A DNA stretch of 64,000 nt from Rickettsiales bacterium. GTDB taxonomy: Bacteria; Pseudomonadota; Alphaproteobacteria; G027485855. The notes under the pieces are model-generated. The model saw nothing but the letters and a program-made list of their open reading frames with translations, had not been told where the DNA came from and did no database searches. The stretch spans positions 211,947 through 275,946 of the forward strand of contig JAIXQD010000021.1 in assembly GCA_027485855.1 (NCBI GenBank), read 5' to 3'. Every line of letters starts with the position of its first letter. Positions within the stretch are counted from its first letter, which is position 1. Made by a program: the position numbers and the translations under genes. Positions 44,420 to 54,327 of this stretch are shown here, one piece after another.

Positions 44420-45438
44420 GCCGATTTTGCCTGATAGCCATGGGGGTTTTGCATCTGCCAGCGCCAGGCATCGCGGCACATATCGGCAAGGCTGGCTTTG
44501 GCGCGCCAACCCAGAATATTTTGTGCGGCATCGGGCTTGGCATAACAGCTAGCCACATCGCCTACACGACGCGAAGCATCGATTGTAGGCACCGCTATAT
44601 TATTGACGGTAGCAAATGTATTGACCATCTCTAAAACCGATGTGCCGCGCCCTGTGCCAAGATTAAGCACCATCGGCGCTTGCAGTGGCTTTAACGCGAG
44701 CAGCGCCAGCATATGCGCCTCGGCCAAATCTTGCACATGCAGATAATCGCGCACACCAGTGCCATCGGGCGTTTGGTAATCTCGGCCAAAAATATTTAAA
44801 GCCGGCCTGCGCCCCACCGCCACCTGACAGATAAAAGGCATTAAATTATTAGGAATGCCTTGCGGATCTTCACCGATAAGGCCACTGACATGTGCCCCAA
44901 CCGGATTAAAATAACGTAATATCGCCAGCTGCAAGGGCATGGCCGCAGAAGCATCGAACAGCAATTGCTCGGCTTGGCGTTTGCTTGCCGCATAAGGGTT
45001 TTGTGGTGGGTTAAGCCGATGTGTTTCGTCTAGCGGGACATAATCGGGGCTGCCATAAACCGTGGCGGTTGAACTAAAAACCAAGCGCTGCAGGCCGACC
45101 TCTTGCATGGCGCGCAAAAGGCATAAAGTGCCGCCGGCATTTATTTCGTGGTAATCGAGCGGCTTTGCCACACTTTCGCCCACTGATTTGAGCGCGGCCA
45201 GATGCACGATGCTATCGGCGCCACTTTGCTTGAGCGCTTGGGTTAGTTTTGCCATATCGCGCACATCGCCCGCTATACTATGGGGCTGGCGCTTGGCAAT
45301 TTGGACCACGCGCCGCAATGCTTCAGGGTGGCTATTACAAAAATTATCGTAGATGGTTACATCATGGCCAGCCGCAAGCAAAGTGACGGCCAGATGCGTG
45401 CCGATATAACCCGCCCCACCTGTTAAAAAAACATGCAT
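44416..45438 (-). CDS. galE: UDP-glucose 4-epimerase
   Basis: A 340-residue SDR interconverting UDP-glucose and UDP-galactose. GGAGYIGTHLA binds NAD, SSTATVYGSP and the YAASK motif hold the catalytic Thr/Ser, Tyr and Lys, and RYFNPVGAH with DGTGVRDYLHV are GalE signatures. GAGGG lies 6 bases before the ATG at 45438, better than the TTG at 45444. It is co-transcribed with the following sulfotransferase and preceded by a glycosyltransferase. Confidence 0.94.
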   Translation of the reverse strand: MHVFLTGGAGYIGTHLAVTLLAAGHDVTIYDNFCNSHPEALRRVVQIAKRQPHSIAGDVRDMAKLTQALKQSGADSIVHLAALKSVGESVAKPLDYHEINAGGTLCLLRAMQEVGLQRLVFSSTATVYGSPDYVPLDETHRLNPPQNPYAASKRQAEQLLFDASAAMPLQLAILRYFNPVGAHVSGLIGEDPQGIPNNLMPFICQVAVGRRPALNIFGRDYQTPDGTGVRDYLHVQDLAEAHMLALLALKPLQAPMVLNLGTGRGTSVLEMVNTFATVNNIAVPTIDASRRVGDVASCYAKPDAAQNILGWRAKASLADMCRDAWRWQMQNPHGYQAKSA

Positions 45439-45455
45439 GAACAACCCTCAATGCC

Positions 45456-46664
45456 TTAGAAATCTTGTGCGACACCCCTTGGGCCAAGCCAAGGTTTTTG
45501 CCGATAATTAGCAGCATAAGCGGTACGCGCAATGCGTGACAAGCCCGAAGGTAACATGCTGCTTAAACGACGACACAGACCATTTGCTGCTTTATTTTGC
45601 AATTGTAGCAGGCGCAACTGCTCTATGATTGAATTGGTGTTTTCAGGCAAATCAAGCAAATCACGGCAGGCGGCAACAAAATGCAGGCTGGCCGTTTGCC
45701 AATCGGGCCATTGCAGCGCCGTTTCTTCGGCATTTTTACGCAGTGTGGCCAATTGATCTGGGTTGCCGGCCAATTGCCGCAAGCTGGCAACAACAGCCTG
45801 CTCCATGCCTGCGGGCACAACCAGCGCATTATGATTGTGGCGAATATATTCTTCAGCGCCGGTGACATCATAAATAACCGCTGTACCGCCACAGTGAAAC
45901 ATTTCAAGCGGTGGCGCAAACATACCCTCTACATATGAAAGTTTTACCAGCACATCACAGCTGCGATAAATAGATGGCACCGTATCTATCGGCTGTTGCC
46001 GCCATAATTTATCGACACCAAAGGGGCGATTGATATCACTGGCGGTTAAGAGCCAGACTTCGCCAACATCGGCCTGCCGACACAAGCGAATAGTGCGCGC
46101 CGTGTTTTTATACCAAACGCCAACGGGCCCCTCGACCAATACGCGTAAACCCTGACGCGCGGGCGCGGCCATCTGTGTGCCATCTATATGGTATAAATGC
46201 TTATGAATGCCGTTGCGCGCTAATCTTACCGGTGCGCTTTGCATTTGCGACAATGTTTGCACAAGCCAAGGCGTTATTGTTATTAGCGGCATGCCTAAAT
46301 TATAGGTCGCTAAAATCTTGTGTTTTTCGGATGCTTGCGCGGCTGAGCAAAAGCGCGTTTCAAGCGATTGCACAAAATAGCCATAACGGCGCGTACGCAA
46401 TTTAGGCAATTGATAAACGGTTTGCCAGGCGGTAGCAAAGGCAAGGTCGAACGGCAAAGACACATCGCCCGCTCGCGATAATGGCAAAATGGGGATACTC
46501 AGCAGCTCAGGGTGCCACAAAAGTGGCTGCAAAGGTGTCTCGCTAAATAATGTCACGGCAAAGCCAGCGCGACGCAAAGCTGCGGCCTGTTCAAGCACAA
46601 CATAATGCCCGCCGCTAATCGATAAAGACGGCAGGATAAAGGCGATGCGCCGCGGCTCACTCAT
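45456..46664 (-). CDS. GT4-like glycosyltransferase (WsaF-type)
   Basis: A 402-residue GT-B enzyme. The N-domain starts IAFILPSLSISGGHYVVLE, and the C-domain has VKLSYVEGMFAPPLEMFHCG, similar to WsaF-like rhamnosyltransferases, with an E-x-x-P-P-x-E type donor site. Rhamnose transfer would match the complete dTDP-rhamnose pathway nearby, but the donor is not proven. First gene of a minus-strand unit with galE and the sulfotransferase. Confidence 0.82.
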   Translation of the reverse strand: MSEPRRIAFILPSLSISGGHYVVLEQAAALRRAGFAVTLFSETPLQPLLWHPELLSIPILPLSRAGDVSLPFDLAFATAWQTVYQLPKLRTRRYGYFVQSLETRFCSAAQASEKHKILATYNLGMPLITITPWLVQTLSQMQSAPVRLARNGIHKHLYHIDGTQMAAPARQGLRVLVEGPVGVWYKNTARTIRLCRQADVGEVWLLTASDINRPFGVDKLWRQQPIDTVPSIYRSCDVLVKLSYVEGMFAPPLEMFHCGGTAVIYDVTGAEEYIRHNHNALVVPAGMEQAVVASLRQLAGNPDQLATLRKNAEETALQWPDWQTASLHFVAACRDLLDLPENTNSIIEQLRLLQLQNKAANGLCRRLSSMLPSGLSRIARTAYAANYRQKPWLGPRGVAQDF

Positions 46665-46858
46665 TGTAGGGGAATCAATGTATGGCCGACTTTAACAAGC
46701 CGAACGCATAATTAAATCGGTAGCGAAAAAACAACATCGGAAAACGCTCTTTCCTCAATCAATAGCAGGCTGGTGAATATACCAATATTTTTTTTACTGT
46801 TACTAAATTATGCTTTCTATTACAATGACCGACACTCTCATTGAGGCAAAAAGCAATA

Positions 46859-47650
46859 ATGTTTAATAAAGAAATTTTCAAACTACTTCGTTACGCCCCC
46901 GAAGAAGTTAAAAACGCCTGCGATAGATCGGCAAATACTTTTGGGGCAGCCATGCTTAACCCCTTTGGCGAAACGCCCAAAAATCATGGCATAGATAAGC
47001 CCTATTTCATTGCGACAGCCGCCCGCACCGGCGCAACCTATCTTTGTAGCGTGCTCAATAATTGCGGCCTTGGCACGCCGGGCGAATTTCTCAACGCCTC
47101 AAATAAGCAAGTGACCTATTTTAAAAGCTATATTCATGAAATGATAAACAAACATAACAAAACCGGCATATTTGGTATTAAGGCATCCATGTATGATTTA
47201 TTGCCCTTCATTGCACGGCCCCATGATTTTTTTGACTTTAGTTTATGGCAATGGGTTTATGTGACCCGCAGCGATATTATTGGTCAGGCCATTTCTTTAT
47301 ACATTGCCGAAACAACGGGCATTTGGCGGCATGATGACCCAAAAACAGCAAAGGCCGAGCCCGAATATAACCGTGAGGCCATTATAGATCGGATGCTGGT
47401 TCTGGCCGAAGATAATCGCCGCTGGGAAATATTTTTTAATTATTACGGCATTACGCCACTGCGCCTAAGCTATACGCAAATCAATGATGATGTGCTGGCT
47501 TGCGCTGGACAAATACGCAAATTTTTAGACATACCACAAAGACAAATGACCATTGGTGGTGGCTTTGAAAAACAAGCAAACACACTCAATGCCGCGTTTA
47601 GAAAAGAGCTGCAAGCAAGCTTTGATAAGGCAATTGCCAAAAAGGCTTAG
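46859..47650 (+). CDS. Stf0-like sulfotransferase, second copy
   Basis: A 263-residue enzyme related to the sulfotransferase at 43550-44419. TAARTGATYLCSVL is the PAPS loop, GIFGIKASMYD follows, and VTRSDIIGQAISLYIAETTG matches the same 3'-phosphate segment. GAGG lies about 11 bases before the ATG. It stands alone on the plus strand, between two minus-strand units, in an AT-richer setting. Two different Stf0 proteins suggest sulfation at more than one position. Confidence 0.8.
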   Translation: MFNKEIFKLLRYAPEEVKNACDRSANTFGAAMLNPFGETPKNHGIDKPYFIATAARTGATYLCSVLNNCGLGTPGEFLNASNKQVTYFKSYIHEMINKHNKTGIFGIKASMYDLLPFIARPHDFFDFSLWQWVYVTRSDIIGQAISLYIAETTGIWRHDDPKTAKAEPEYNREAIIDRMLVLAEDNRRWEIFFNYYGITPLRLSYTQINDDVLACAGQIRKFLDIPQRQMTIGGGFEKQANTLNAAFRKELQASFDKAIAKKA

Positions 47651-49533
47651 CGATTATCAGCACGCCTAAACCACAGCGGCCACAAACAAAGCAGCACCAG
47701 CACCAGCGACCATTGATAACGAAAATCCGGCGATTGCATGAGCAGTGCAAGGCTTAGGGTATTGGCCAATATTGGCACAAAAGGAACCAACACCGCCCCG
47801 CGACGCACCGCTAAAAAGAGCGTTACCGCCAATAAAATAAGCGCAAACAAATAAAGCGCCGGACGCCACATCAGCGCAGATGGCACATTAGCCAGCGCCA
47901 CAAACATTGATTTAAGCTGCGGCACGATGGGATGTGCCGCTAATTGTAGCCTTTGTGCATCGGGCATATCTGCCACGCCAAAAGTGACCGTGCTGAGTTT
48001 TTCTTGCGGGGCTGGGTTTATGCGCCACAAAGAACTTGTTACACAAAATTGATGCTGCAAGAATATATCTGGCCGAGCAAAAATCTGCCCAAGCATCGTT
48101 TGCCACAGTAAAGAATTGTTATCTATCGCTTGTGCATAATCAATTTGCTTGTGCCAAAATAATGGCACAACTGTTTGGCAATCATAAGCGCTTGCCCAGG
48201 CATCTGCGGGCAAAACCTTAGCAAACTGTGCTGCTGTTTCCGTGTCAAAAGTAACGCCCGCCTGATGGTAAGCGCCCAAAACATGGATAGGAATAATAGC
48301 ATTATAATTTTCACCAATCGGCTTTACTTTTGCAATTGGCAACAAAACACTATTATACGCAACAAGCATGCCCACCAGCACAGCAGAGAAAATTGCCAAT
48401 GGCCGCCAATAAGGCCGATAAGCCAAAAACAGCGCCGGCAGCAGCAGCATGGCAATGGCCACACCATTGATACGCAAAGCCGCGGTTAAAAACAAAGTGC
48501 CGCCCAAACAGAGCAACCACCGACGATTAAGCAGCAACTGCCCTTCCGTGCGATAGAGCTGCATGAGCTGGCCCGTGAGAAATAACACAGCAATGCTGTA
48601 GCCCACATCTTTCCAAAAATGCGTCACCATTATCGGGTTAATTGGTAAAATGGCCACCAACATTGCAGCCAGCCAAATAATACGCTGGCTCACACCCCAG
48701 CGCGCTAGCTCGGAAAAAACAAAAGACAAGGCCGCGGCAAGCGCCAGAATTTGAAAGAAAGGCGCCCAAGCGGGTGTTGACCATATCTGCATAAAAGGCC
48801 ACAAGAACCAACCAATAAGCACCGAATGCGCATTGCTCCAATGATGTTGGATTATACCATCATACATTGTGACTGAATCAGGGCTCATCTGGGCTGGGTA
48901 AAAGGCTAAAAGCGACAAAAAGCCGCTTAACAGCATAGGCGCGCCATAAGCCCAACGAAATGCCGCGGGCGTTAGTGTGACTGGCGCTGCTTTTGCTCTC
49001 ACCAAAAAACTAAAGAAGATAAAAGCCAAAATTACCACAGATAAAATTGGCAAAGCATAAGCATAAAATGGCGGTGATTGCTGAATGGTGGCCTGCCCAT
49101 CTGCAACCAGCGGCAGCGCAAAACTGGTTGATTTTGGCGAATAAAGATCAAGCCTTTGCGTAACACCATTGAGGTATATGTCAACCACACCCACAAAAGG
49201 GTGGCTGGAAAAAATCAGCTTTGCACCAGCGGGCAATTGCCCAAGCCAAGTTAAGGTAACTGGCTGATCTTGGTAAGAAGCCAAAGCGCCATCACGGTTT
49301 ACCCAACCAGGCTGATGGCCAAATAACTGAGCGGCAGAAATGGTTTTTGTGCCCTCAATGCGCTCTAGCCATATTTCGCTGCTTTTGGCCTCGGAGTTTT
49401 TTTCGCCTGTGGCGGTGATTTGTAATGAGACAGGCGCCACCAAGCTTGATTGTGGCCAAGACAGCGGCAGCATCAGGGCCAGCAACAGCGCCAGAGCTAC
49501 AGCAATAATGTGGTTTTGATTTATTTTCTGCAT
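47647..49533 (-). CDS. polytopic membrane glycosyltransferase-like protein (GT-C type)
   Basis: A 628-residue membrane protein. An N-terminal membrane helix is followed by a periplasmic domain of about 140 residues, then about ten membrane segments. AFYPAQMSPDSVTMYDGIIQ carries the acidic residue in the first periplasmic loop typical of GT-C enzymes that use polyprenyl-phosphate sugars, and HFWKDVGYSIAVL follows. It probably decorates a glycan in the periplasm. The ATG at 49533 is preferred; the frame extends to a TTG at 49572 without support. Function is inferred from topology. Confidence 0.75.
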   Translation of the reverse strand: MQKINQNHIIAVALALLLALMLPLSWPQSSLVAPVSLQITATGEKNSEAKSSEIWLERIEGTKTISAAQLFGHQPGWVNRDGALASYQDQPVTLTWLGQLPAGAKLIFSSHPFVGVVDIYLNGVTQRLDLYSPKSTSFALPLVADGQATIQQSPPFYAYALPILSVVILAFIFFSFLVRAKAAPVTLTPAAFRWAYGAPMLLSGFLSLLAFYPAQMSPDSVTMYDGIIQHHWSNAHSVLIGWFLWPFMQIWSTPAWAPFFQILALAAALSFVFSELARWGVSQRIIWLAAMLVAILPINPIMVTHFWKDVGYSIAVLFLTGQLMQLYRTEGQLLLNRRWLLCLGGTLFLTAALRINGVAIAMLLLPALFLAYRPYWRPLAIFSAVLVGMLVAYNSVLLPIAKVKPIGENYNAIIPIHVLGAYHQAGVTFDTETAAQFAKVLPADAWASAYDCQTVVPLFWHKQIDYAQAIDNNSLLWQTMLGQIFARPDIFLQHQFCVTSSLWRINPAPQEKLSTVTFGVADMPDAQRLQLAAHPIVPQLKSMFVALANVPSALMWRPALYLFALILLAVTLFLAVRRGAVLVPFVPILANTLSLALLMQSPDFRYQWSLVLVLLCLWPLWFRRADNR

Positions 49534-49675
49534 AAAGGTTTGTATAGAAGCTTTTATGGTTATAGGCAACAATTGAGCGCCGCAAGTGAGTGCTTATAAT
49601 AACTAGACATAATAAGGCCGACAGCTAAAAATAGGCTATAAAACACAGTACTAAAACTAAAAGGATTATACGGAA

Positions 49676-50035
49676 ATGGGCCTAGAGAAAATTTTCCAGC
49701 TCTGCTTATTAGTGCTGATGCAAACTGCAGGGCAACTTTTTCTAAAGGCGGGGGCAAACAAAATTGTTGCTCATAATGGCTGGCTTGAGTTATTGCGCAG
49801 TTTTATAAGCTGGCCGGTTTTTATTGGCCTTGTCATTTATGGCACGGTTACTGTTCTTTGGTTATGGGTGCTGCGCGACATTGCCATTAGCAAAGCCTAT
49901 ATGTTTATGGCGCTGTGTTTTGTGACAATCCCGCTTGCAGGCGGCTGGTTTTTTAATGAGCCTATTACTCTGCCACTGATCATTGGCGGCGCTATGATTG
50001 TGTTTGGCCTACTGGTTATTGCCATTTTCTCGTAA
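49676..50035 (+). CDS. SMR/EamA-like small membrane protein (possible lipid-sugar flippase)
   Basis: A 119-residue protein with four membrane helices. AGQLFLKAGANK near the first helix and SKAYMFMALCFVTIPLAGGW match small multidrug-resistance/EamA proteins, including ArnE/ArnF-type flippases of undecaprenyl-phosphate sugars. Next to a GT2 and a GT-C protein, a role in flipping a polyprenyl-phosphate sugar is more likely than drug export. Its last 27 bases overlap the convergent DUF2304 gene. Confidence 0.78.
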   Translation: MGLEKIFQLCLLVLMQTAGQLFLKAGANKIVAHNGWLELLRSFISWPVFIGLVIYGTVTVLWLWVLRDIAISKAYMFMALCFVTIPLAGGWFFNEPITLPLIIGGAMIVFGLLVIAIFS

Positions 50036-50362
50036 AAGCTTTGGCGGCATTTCTGGCTGCTGTAAGGCAATTTTGCGCGCCAGCAAGGTTGTTTGCTCTT
50101 CTAGCTTGAACAGGCTGATTTTAACAAACAAAAATAGCAGCAGCGATACCGCCATCCAAAGATAAATGACCAAATCTGCGCCACGACCAATGCCCACATG
50201 GTTGGCAACGCTGGTGCTAAACCCCGGAACCCAGATAGTGAGCAGGCCCAACACCGTCACCAGCCAAACAAACACCGATAAATAAAATGGGCGGCGCGCA
50301 CTGCTGAGGTGATAGGCGAGAAACGCCAGAATAAATATGGTCAGAACAATCTCGGCTATCAT
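50009..50362 (-). CDS. DUF2304 membrane protein
   Basis: A 117-residue protein with three membrane helices and a charged C-terminal helix (FKLEEQTTLLARKIAL). This matches DUF2304, whose members usually sit next to polyprenyl-phosphate GT2 enzymes and are thought to assist them. It overlaps the upstream GT2 gene by 4 bases (ATGA), so they are coupled. Confidence 0.8.
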   Translation of the reverse strand: MIAEIVLTIFILAFLAYHLSSARRPFYLSVFVWLVTVLGLLTIWVPGFSTSVANHVGIGRGADLVIYLWMAVSLLLFLFVKISLFKLEEQTTLLARKIALQQPEMPPKLLRENGNNQ

Positions 50363-51039
50363 CGGCTTAAAGACTCCACGAGCAAGTCCTTGAGAATGCG
50401 CAATGAGCCAACGCCCGAGGCCTGCCCCTTGCCTTTAGAATAATCAGTGTAACGGATAGTCACGGGCGCCTCAGCATAGGCTATGTGCAACCGCGCAATT
50501 TGCGACAAAATCTCTGAAGCATGGGCCATACGGTTCATGCGTATTTTAATTTTTTGCGCCGCATCGCACGAGTAAAGCCTAAGGCCATTATGTGTATCTG
50601 TAAGCTTTAAGCCAGTGGTGACGCGTGTAAATAATGTAGCCAAGCGCAACACCAACCCTCGCGACGCCTTCATATTTATCGCCTGCCCCAAAAAGCGACT
50701 ACCCAAGACTATGCTGACCTGTTGTTGTTGCATGATTTCTAACATTTTGGGGATGTCGGCGGCGTCATGCTGGCCATCGGCATCGAAAGTCACAATATGC
50801 GTGGCTTGCTGTTGCAGCGCATATTCAATGCCTGTTTGCAGCGCCGCGCCCTGCCCCAAATTAATGGGGTGCTTCAGCACAACTGCGCCAGCGGCCAGCG
50901 CTACACGGGCTGTTTCATCACGCGAGCCATCATCAACAACCACAACATGAGGCGATTGCGTTAATGCATCGGCAACAGCACCAGAAATGGCTGTACCCTC
51001 ATTATAGGCCGCGATAACAAAATATAGCTTGTGCTGCAT
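50359..51039 (-). CDS. GT2 glycosyltransferase (polyprenyl-phosphate type)
   Basis: A 226-residue GT-A enzyme. FVIAAYNEGTAI, VVVDDGSRDET, LGQGAALQTGI and FDADGQHD (DxD metal site) are typical of dolichol-phosphate mannosyltransferase-like enzymes. It lacks C-terminal membrane helices, which the coupled DUF2304 protein may supply. The ATG at 51039 starts at the expected family position; a longer frame reaching 51204 is non-homologous. It is divergent from a 2OG oxygenase gene. Confidence 0.9.
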   Translation of the reverse strand: MQHKLYFVIAAYNEGTAISGAVADALTQSPHVVVVDDGSRDETARVALAAGAVVLKHPINLGQGAALQTGIEYALQQQATHIVTFDADGQHDAADIPKMLEIMQQQQVSIVLGSRFLGQAINMKASRGLVLRLATLFTRVTTGLKLTDTHNGLRLYSCDAAQKIKIRMNRMAHASEILSQIARLHIAYAEAPVTIRYTDYSKGKGQASGVGSLRILKDLLVESLSR

Positions 51040-51180
51040 GGTAACTTTGGTTGGTCTTATATAGGGTGGCGTCGTAATTCTAGTAACCATTTGCACTGGT
51101 GGCAAGCCGACAGTGGCGCCGACATTGCAGAATTTAGTAATAATTGCTATGAGTGGGTAAATGATTGCCACGAGGCCAGA

Positions 51181-52029
51181 ATGACCCATAGCGCCATAAG
51201 CCACAGCGCCATAAGCAACGTTGCCGATGACGGCTTTAATCTGATGCCGTTTATAAATATCGACGCCTTAGCCAAAGGCGCGCAAAGCTTTCATACGGCT
51301 GAGCCCTTCTCACATTGTGTGATTGATAATTTTTTTATGCCTGAGCTGGCGCAAGCGCTTGAGGCCGAGTTCCCCGATTATAACGCAACAGAATGGCACG
51401 AATATAATAACCCGATTGAGGTCAAAAAAACCTGCAATAATTGGAATGTATTTAAGCCCCTCACCTATCGCGCTTTTGCATTTTTTAATTCACCCGCTTT
51501 TGTACAACAGCTCAGCAGCTTGTTGGCTATTGCGCCGCTTTATGCCGATGATGGGTTAAATGGTGGCGGCTGGCATATCCATAAAGCCGGCGGCAAACTG
51601 AACACCCATCTTGATTACTCTATACATCCAAAGCTTGGCTTACAAAGACGACTTAATCTTATCATTTATATGTCGCAAGAGTGGCAAACCGAGTGGGGCG
51701 GCGCTTTAGGCTTTTGGTCACATGATGCGCAGCGTCAACAACCCGCAGAGTTAGTTAAAGAAATTGCGCCGGTGTTTAATCGCGCTGTATTATTCGACAC
51801 GACCCAAAATAGCTGGCATGGCTTGCCAAAACCACTGACCTGCCCCGCGCATCAATTTAGAAAATCTTTGGCTGTCTATTATTTAACCACGCCACCCGAA
51901 AACACCGACCCACGCGGCAAGGCACTTTTTGCACCCGACGATAATCAAAAAAATGATGGCGGCGTTTTAGAGCTTATTCGGCAGCGAGCCGGTACAAATA
52001 CCGCCAGCGATGTTTATATAAAAAAGTAA
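51181..52029 (+). CDS. 2-oxoglutarate/Fe(II)-dependent oxygenase
   Basis: A 282-residue double-stranded beta-helix oxygenase. The metal site is HLDYSIHP (HxD) plus the later His in NSWHGLPKP, and RKSLAVYYLT carries the Arg that binds 2-oxoglutarate. GAGG lies 7 bases before the ATG. The N-terminus has a short internal repeat (HSAIS twice). Within this locus it may hydroxylate a sugar, lipid or protein; the substrate is unknown. Confidence 0.85.
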   Translation: MTHSAISHSAISNVADDGFNLMPFINIDALAKGAQSFHTAEPFSHCVIDNFFMPELAQALEAEFPDYNATEWHEYNNPIEVKKTCNNWNVFKPLTYRAFAFFNSPAFVQQLSSLLAIAPLYADDGLNGGGWHIHKAGGKLNTHLDYSIHPKLGLQRRLNLIIYMSQEWQTEWGGALGFWSHDAQRQQPAELVKEIAPVFNRAVLFDTTQNSWHGLPKPLTCPAHQFRKSLAVYYLTTPPENTDPRGKALFAPDDNQKNDGGVLELIRQRAGTNTASDVYIKK

Positions 52030-52032
52030 ATT

Positions 52033-53223
52033 TTAATAGCCGCTATAATAAAGCTGGCGCTGCCACCACAGCGTTATGCGCTTATGGCTGCTGCGCCAAT
52101 GTTGCGGCGGGTAACCGCGCTTATGCAAAAGAGCTGCCAGCTGCTCATATTCGGCTGGCGGCAGCGCCTCGGCAAATAAAGTGGCCTGGTGCGCTGGGAT
52201 CACCCCACGAAACACCAAATCGAGTTTAACCACCGGGCAGTCTAAATATTGATGAAACAAAATCGCCCCACGATGAATTTGGCTGCCCAGATAAATAGCA
52301 TCCAAAATGGCCTCCATCAGTCGCTGATGCTGACTTTTGCACCACCCCTCTAACAAGGGCGATTGGGGCTGGCTGATGGGTGAGATAATTTGTTCATCTA
52401 AATAATTTTGGATTTTTTGCAGCAGGGCTTTTGGCTCTTCTGCTTGCAAATGCTGGCGCATGTTCACTGCGGCTGTGCACAATTCAGCCAAGCTCAGCGC
52501 GGCGAGTTTTGGCCGCAACAGACGTGTATTATAAAGCACATGCGGCGTTAGTTTTAGCGTGTCAAACAAAAGGCGCGACAAGCCAACCTCACCGCGCCAG
52601 ATTGTTTCGGGCCGACTGCTGGTTGCACGATAATTTTGCCAGAAATTGACAAAATGCTGATTGGTCAAAACCTCCGCGCCAAAAGAAAGCGCGAAACTGC
52701 TGAGATGTGGCAGGGGCTCCATATTCTCGCTGATACCAACCAAGGGCGCCGCTTGCAGCTGCGCAATCATGGTGGCAAGGCGTGATTGGATATAAAATAC
52801 ACTATCATTAAGCAGCAATAAGCGCTGCGGCTGCTGCGGCAAAATATGCAAAACAGCTTGCTGAAAGGGGGCAAAATCGCGACCAAACGGGCGCCGAATA
52901 ATAACCTGCCACAAATATTGCGAAAGCCGCTCAAGCGTTGCTTGGCTGAGTGGCTGCGAACTCATCAAAAGAATATTGAAGCCAGCTTTTTTAAGCTCGG
53001 CCAAAAGATGCCAGCAATCGGGGCGCAAATCTTGTTCTTGATAAGTGACCACCACAGCAAAATTGCCCGATTGCGCGGCGTGATATTCCTGAGTAAAAAT
53101 TGTCTCGGGCTGGTGTTTTAAACTGTGGCGATAGCGCCAATCGTGCCAAAGGCATTTGATGGCCAGATATTGCTTGATGAACAGCCTGACAAAAGCCGCC
53201 AGCCACAAAAGAAGCCCGCGCAC
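52033..53223 (-). CDS. rhamnan synthesis protein F (RgpF)-like protein
   Basis: A 396-residue protein. RPFGRDFAPFQQAV and LLLLNDSVFYIQ match the RgpF/rhamnan synthesis F domain, found in enzymes of rhamnose-containing polysaccharides. An N-terminal hydrophobic and basic segment may tether it to the membrane. It lies 12 bases after the rfbA stop on the same strand, so it is co-transcribed with dTDP-rhamnose synthesis, supporting a role in rhamnan or rhamnose addition. The exact reaction is uncertain. Confidence 0.78.
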   Translation of the reverse strand: MRGLLLWLAAFVRLFIKQYLAIKCLWHDWRYRHSLKHQPETIFTQEYHAAQSGNFAVVVTYQEQDLRPDCWHLLAELKKAGFNILLMSSQPLSQATLERLSQYLWQVIIRRPFGRDFAPFQQAVLHILPQQPQRLLLLNDSVFYIQSRLATMIAQLQAAPLVGISENMEPLPHLSSFALSFGAEVLTNQHFVNFWQNYRATSSRPETIWRGEVGLSRLLFDTLKLTPHVLYNTRLLRPKLAALSLAELCTAAVNMRQHLQAEEPKALLQKIQNYLDEQIISPISQPQSPLLEGWCKSQHQRLMEAILDAIYLGSQIHRGAILFHQYLDCPVVKLDLVFRGVIPAHQATLFAEALPPAEYEQLAALLHKRGYPPQHWRSSHKRITLWWQRQLYYSGY

Positions 53224-53235
53224 AATTATGCTCCC

Positions 53236-54147
53236 TTAGCCAGCCAAAGCATCGGTGACTGCTTCAACCCCATCGGCGAGATCATAGTCGAGCACATCAA
53301 GTAAGTAACGACCATAGGCATTTTTCTTAAGTGGCTCGGCTAATTTTACCAATTGCTGCGCGCTAATATAGCCTTTGCGATAGGCAATTTCTTCGATGCA
53401 AGCCACTTTAAGCCCCTGCCGACTTTCAATGGTTTGGATAAAATTGCTGGCCTCATGCAGCGATTGGTGCGTGCCAGCATCGAGCCAGGCATAGCCCCGA
53501 TTAAGCCGCTCGCAGCGCAGCTGCCCCATATCAAGATAGGCTTGATTAATGTCGGTAATCTCAAGCTCACCACGCAAAGAAGGCTTAACTTTACGCGCCA
53601 GCTCCACCACTTTTGCATCGTAAAAATAAAGGCCCGTCACAGCCCAATTTGATGCAGCAATTTTTGGCTTTTCGATAATTTGTGTGGCGCGGCCTTGCTT
53701 ATCAAAACTCACCACACCATAGCGCTCGGGGTCGTGCACCCAATAAGCAAAAACCGTGGCGCCCGTTGTTTGCTGGGCCGCGGTAATGAGACGCTCGGAT
53801 AAGCCAGCGCCATGCAAAATATTATCGCCTAGCACTAAACAAACCGGGCTCTGCCCAATAAAATCGGCGCCGATGATAAAAGCCTCGGCCAGACCATTCG
53901 GGTTTGGTTGCACCGCATAAGTCAGGCTGATGCCCCAGGCCGTGCCATCGCCCAATAATTGTTTGAATAATGGCTGATCATGCGGCGTGGTGATAATCAA
54001 AATATCGCGAATGCCGGCAAGCATCAGCAGACTGAGCGGATAATAAACCATTGGCTTATCATAAACTGGCAGCAACTGCTTACTGATTGCCAAGGTCAGC
54101 GGATGCAGGCGCGTACCTGCCCCACCCGCTAAAATAATGCCCTTCAT
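53236..54147 (-). CDS. rfbA: glucose-1-phosphate thymidylyltransferase
   Basis: A 303-residue enzyme making dTDP-glucose from dTTP and glucose-1-phosphate, the first step to dTDP-rhamnose. [23 protein letters not shown] and LGDNILHG are diagnostic. TTGGAG lies 6 bases before the ATG at 54147; the open frame upstream has no homology. It is divergent from rfbCBD across 180 bases. Confidence 0.96.
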   Translation of the reverse strand: MKGIILAGGAGTRLHPLTLAISKQLLPVYDKPMVYYPLSLLMLAGIRDILIITTPHDQPLFKQLLGDGTAWGISLTYAVQPNPNGLAEAFIIGADFIGQSPVCLVLGDNILHGAGLSERLITAAQQTTGATVFAYWVHDPERYGVVSFDKQGRATQIIEKPKIAASNWAVTGLYFYDAKVVELARKVKPSLRGELEITDINQAYLDMGQLRCERLNRGYAWLDAGTHQSLHEASNFIQTIESRQGLKVACIEEIAYRKGYISAQQLVKLAEPLKKNAYGRYLLDVLDYDLADGVEAVTDALAG

Positions 54148-54327
54148 CTGCACTCCAATGTGTGTATTATTTTCAAAGAATAGATTTGAAAAGACAATAA
54201 AATGCATGTCCTTGGTTCGCAAGCGAATTAACCGCGTTAACCATAAAAACAAGAATGCTTTACTTTTGTAGTCGCAACAAAATACAATGGCCGCTATCGA
54301 TTGCAATTGGTGAGCCGAGCTTTGCTT

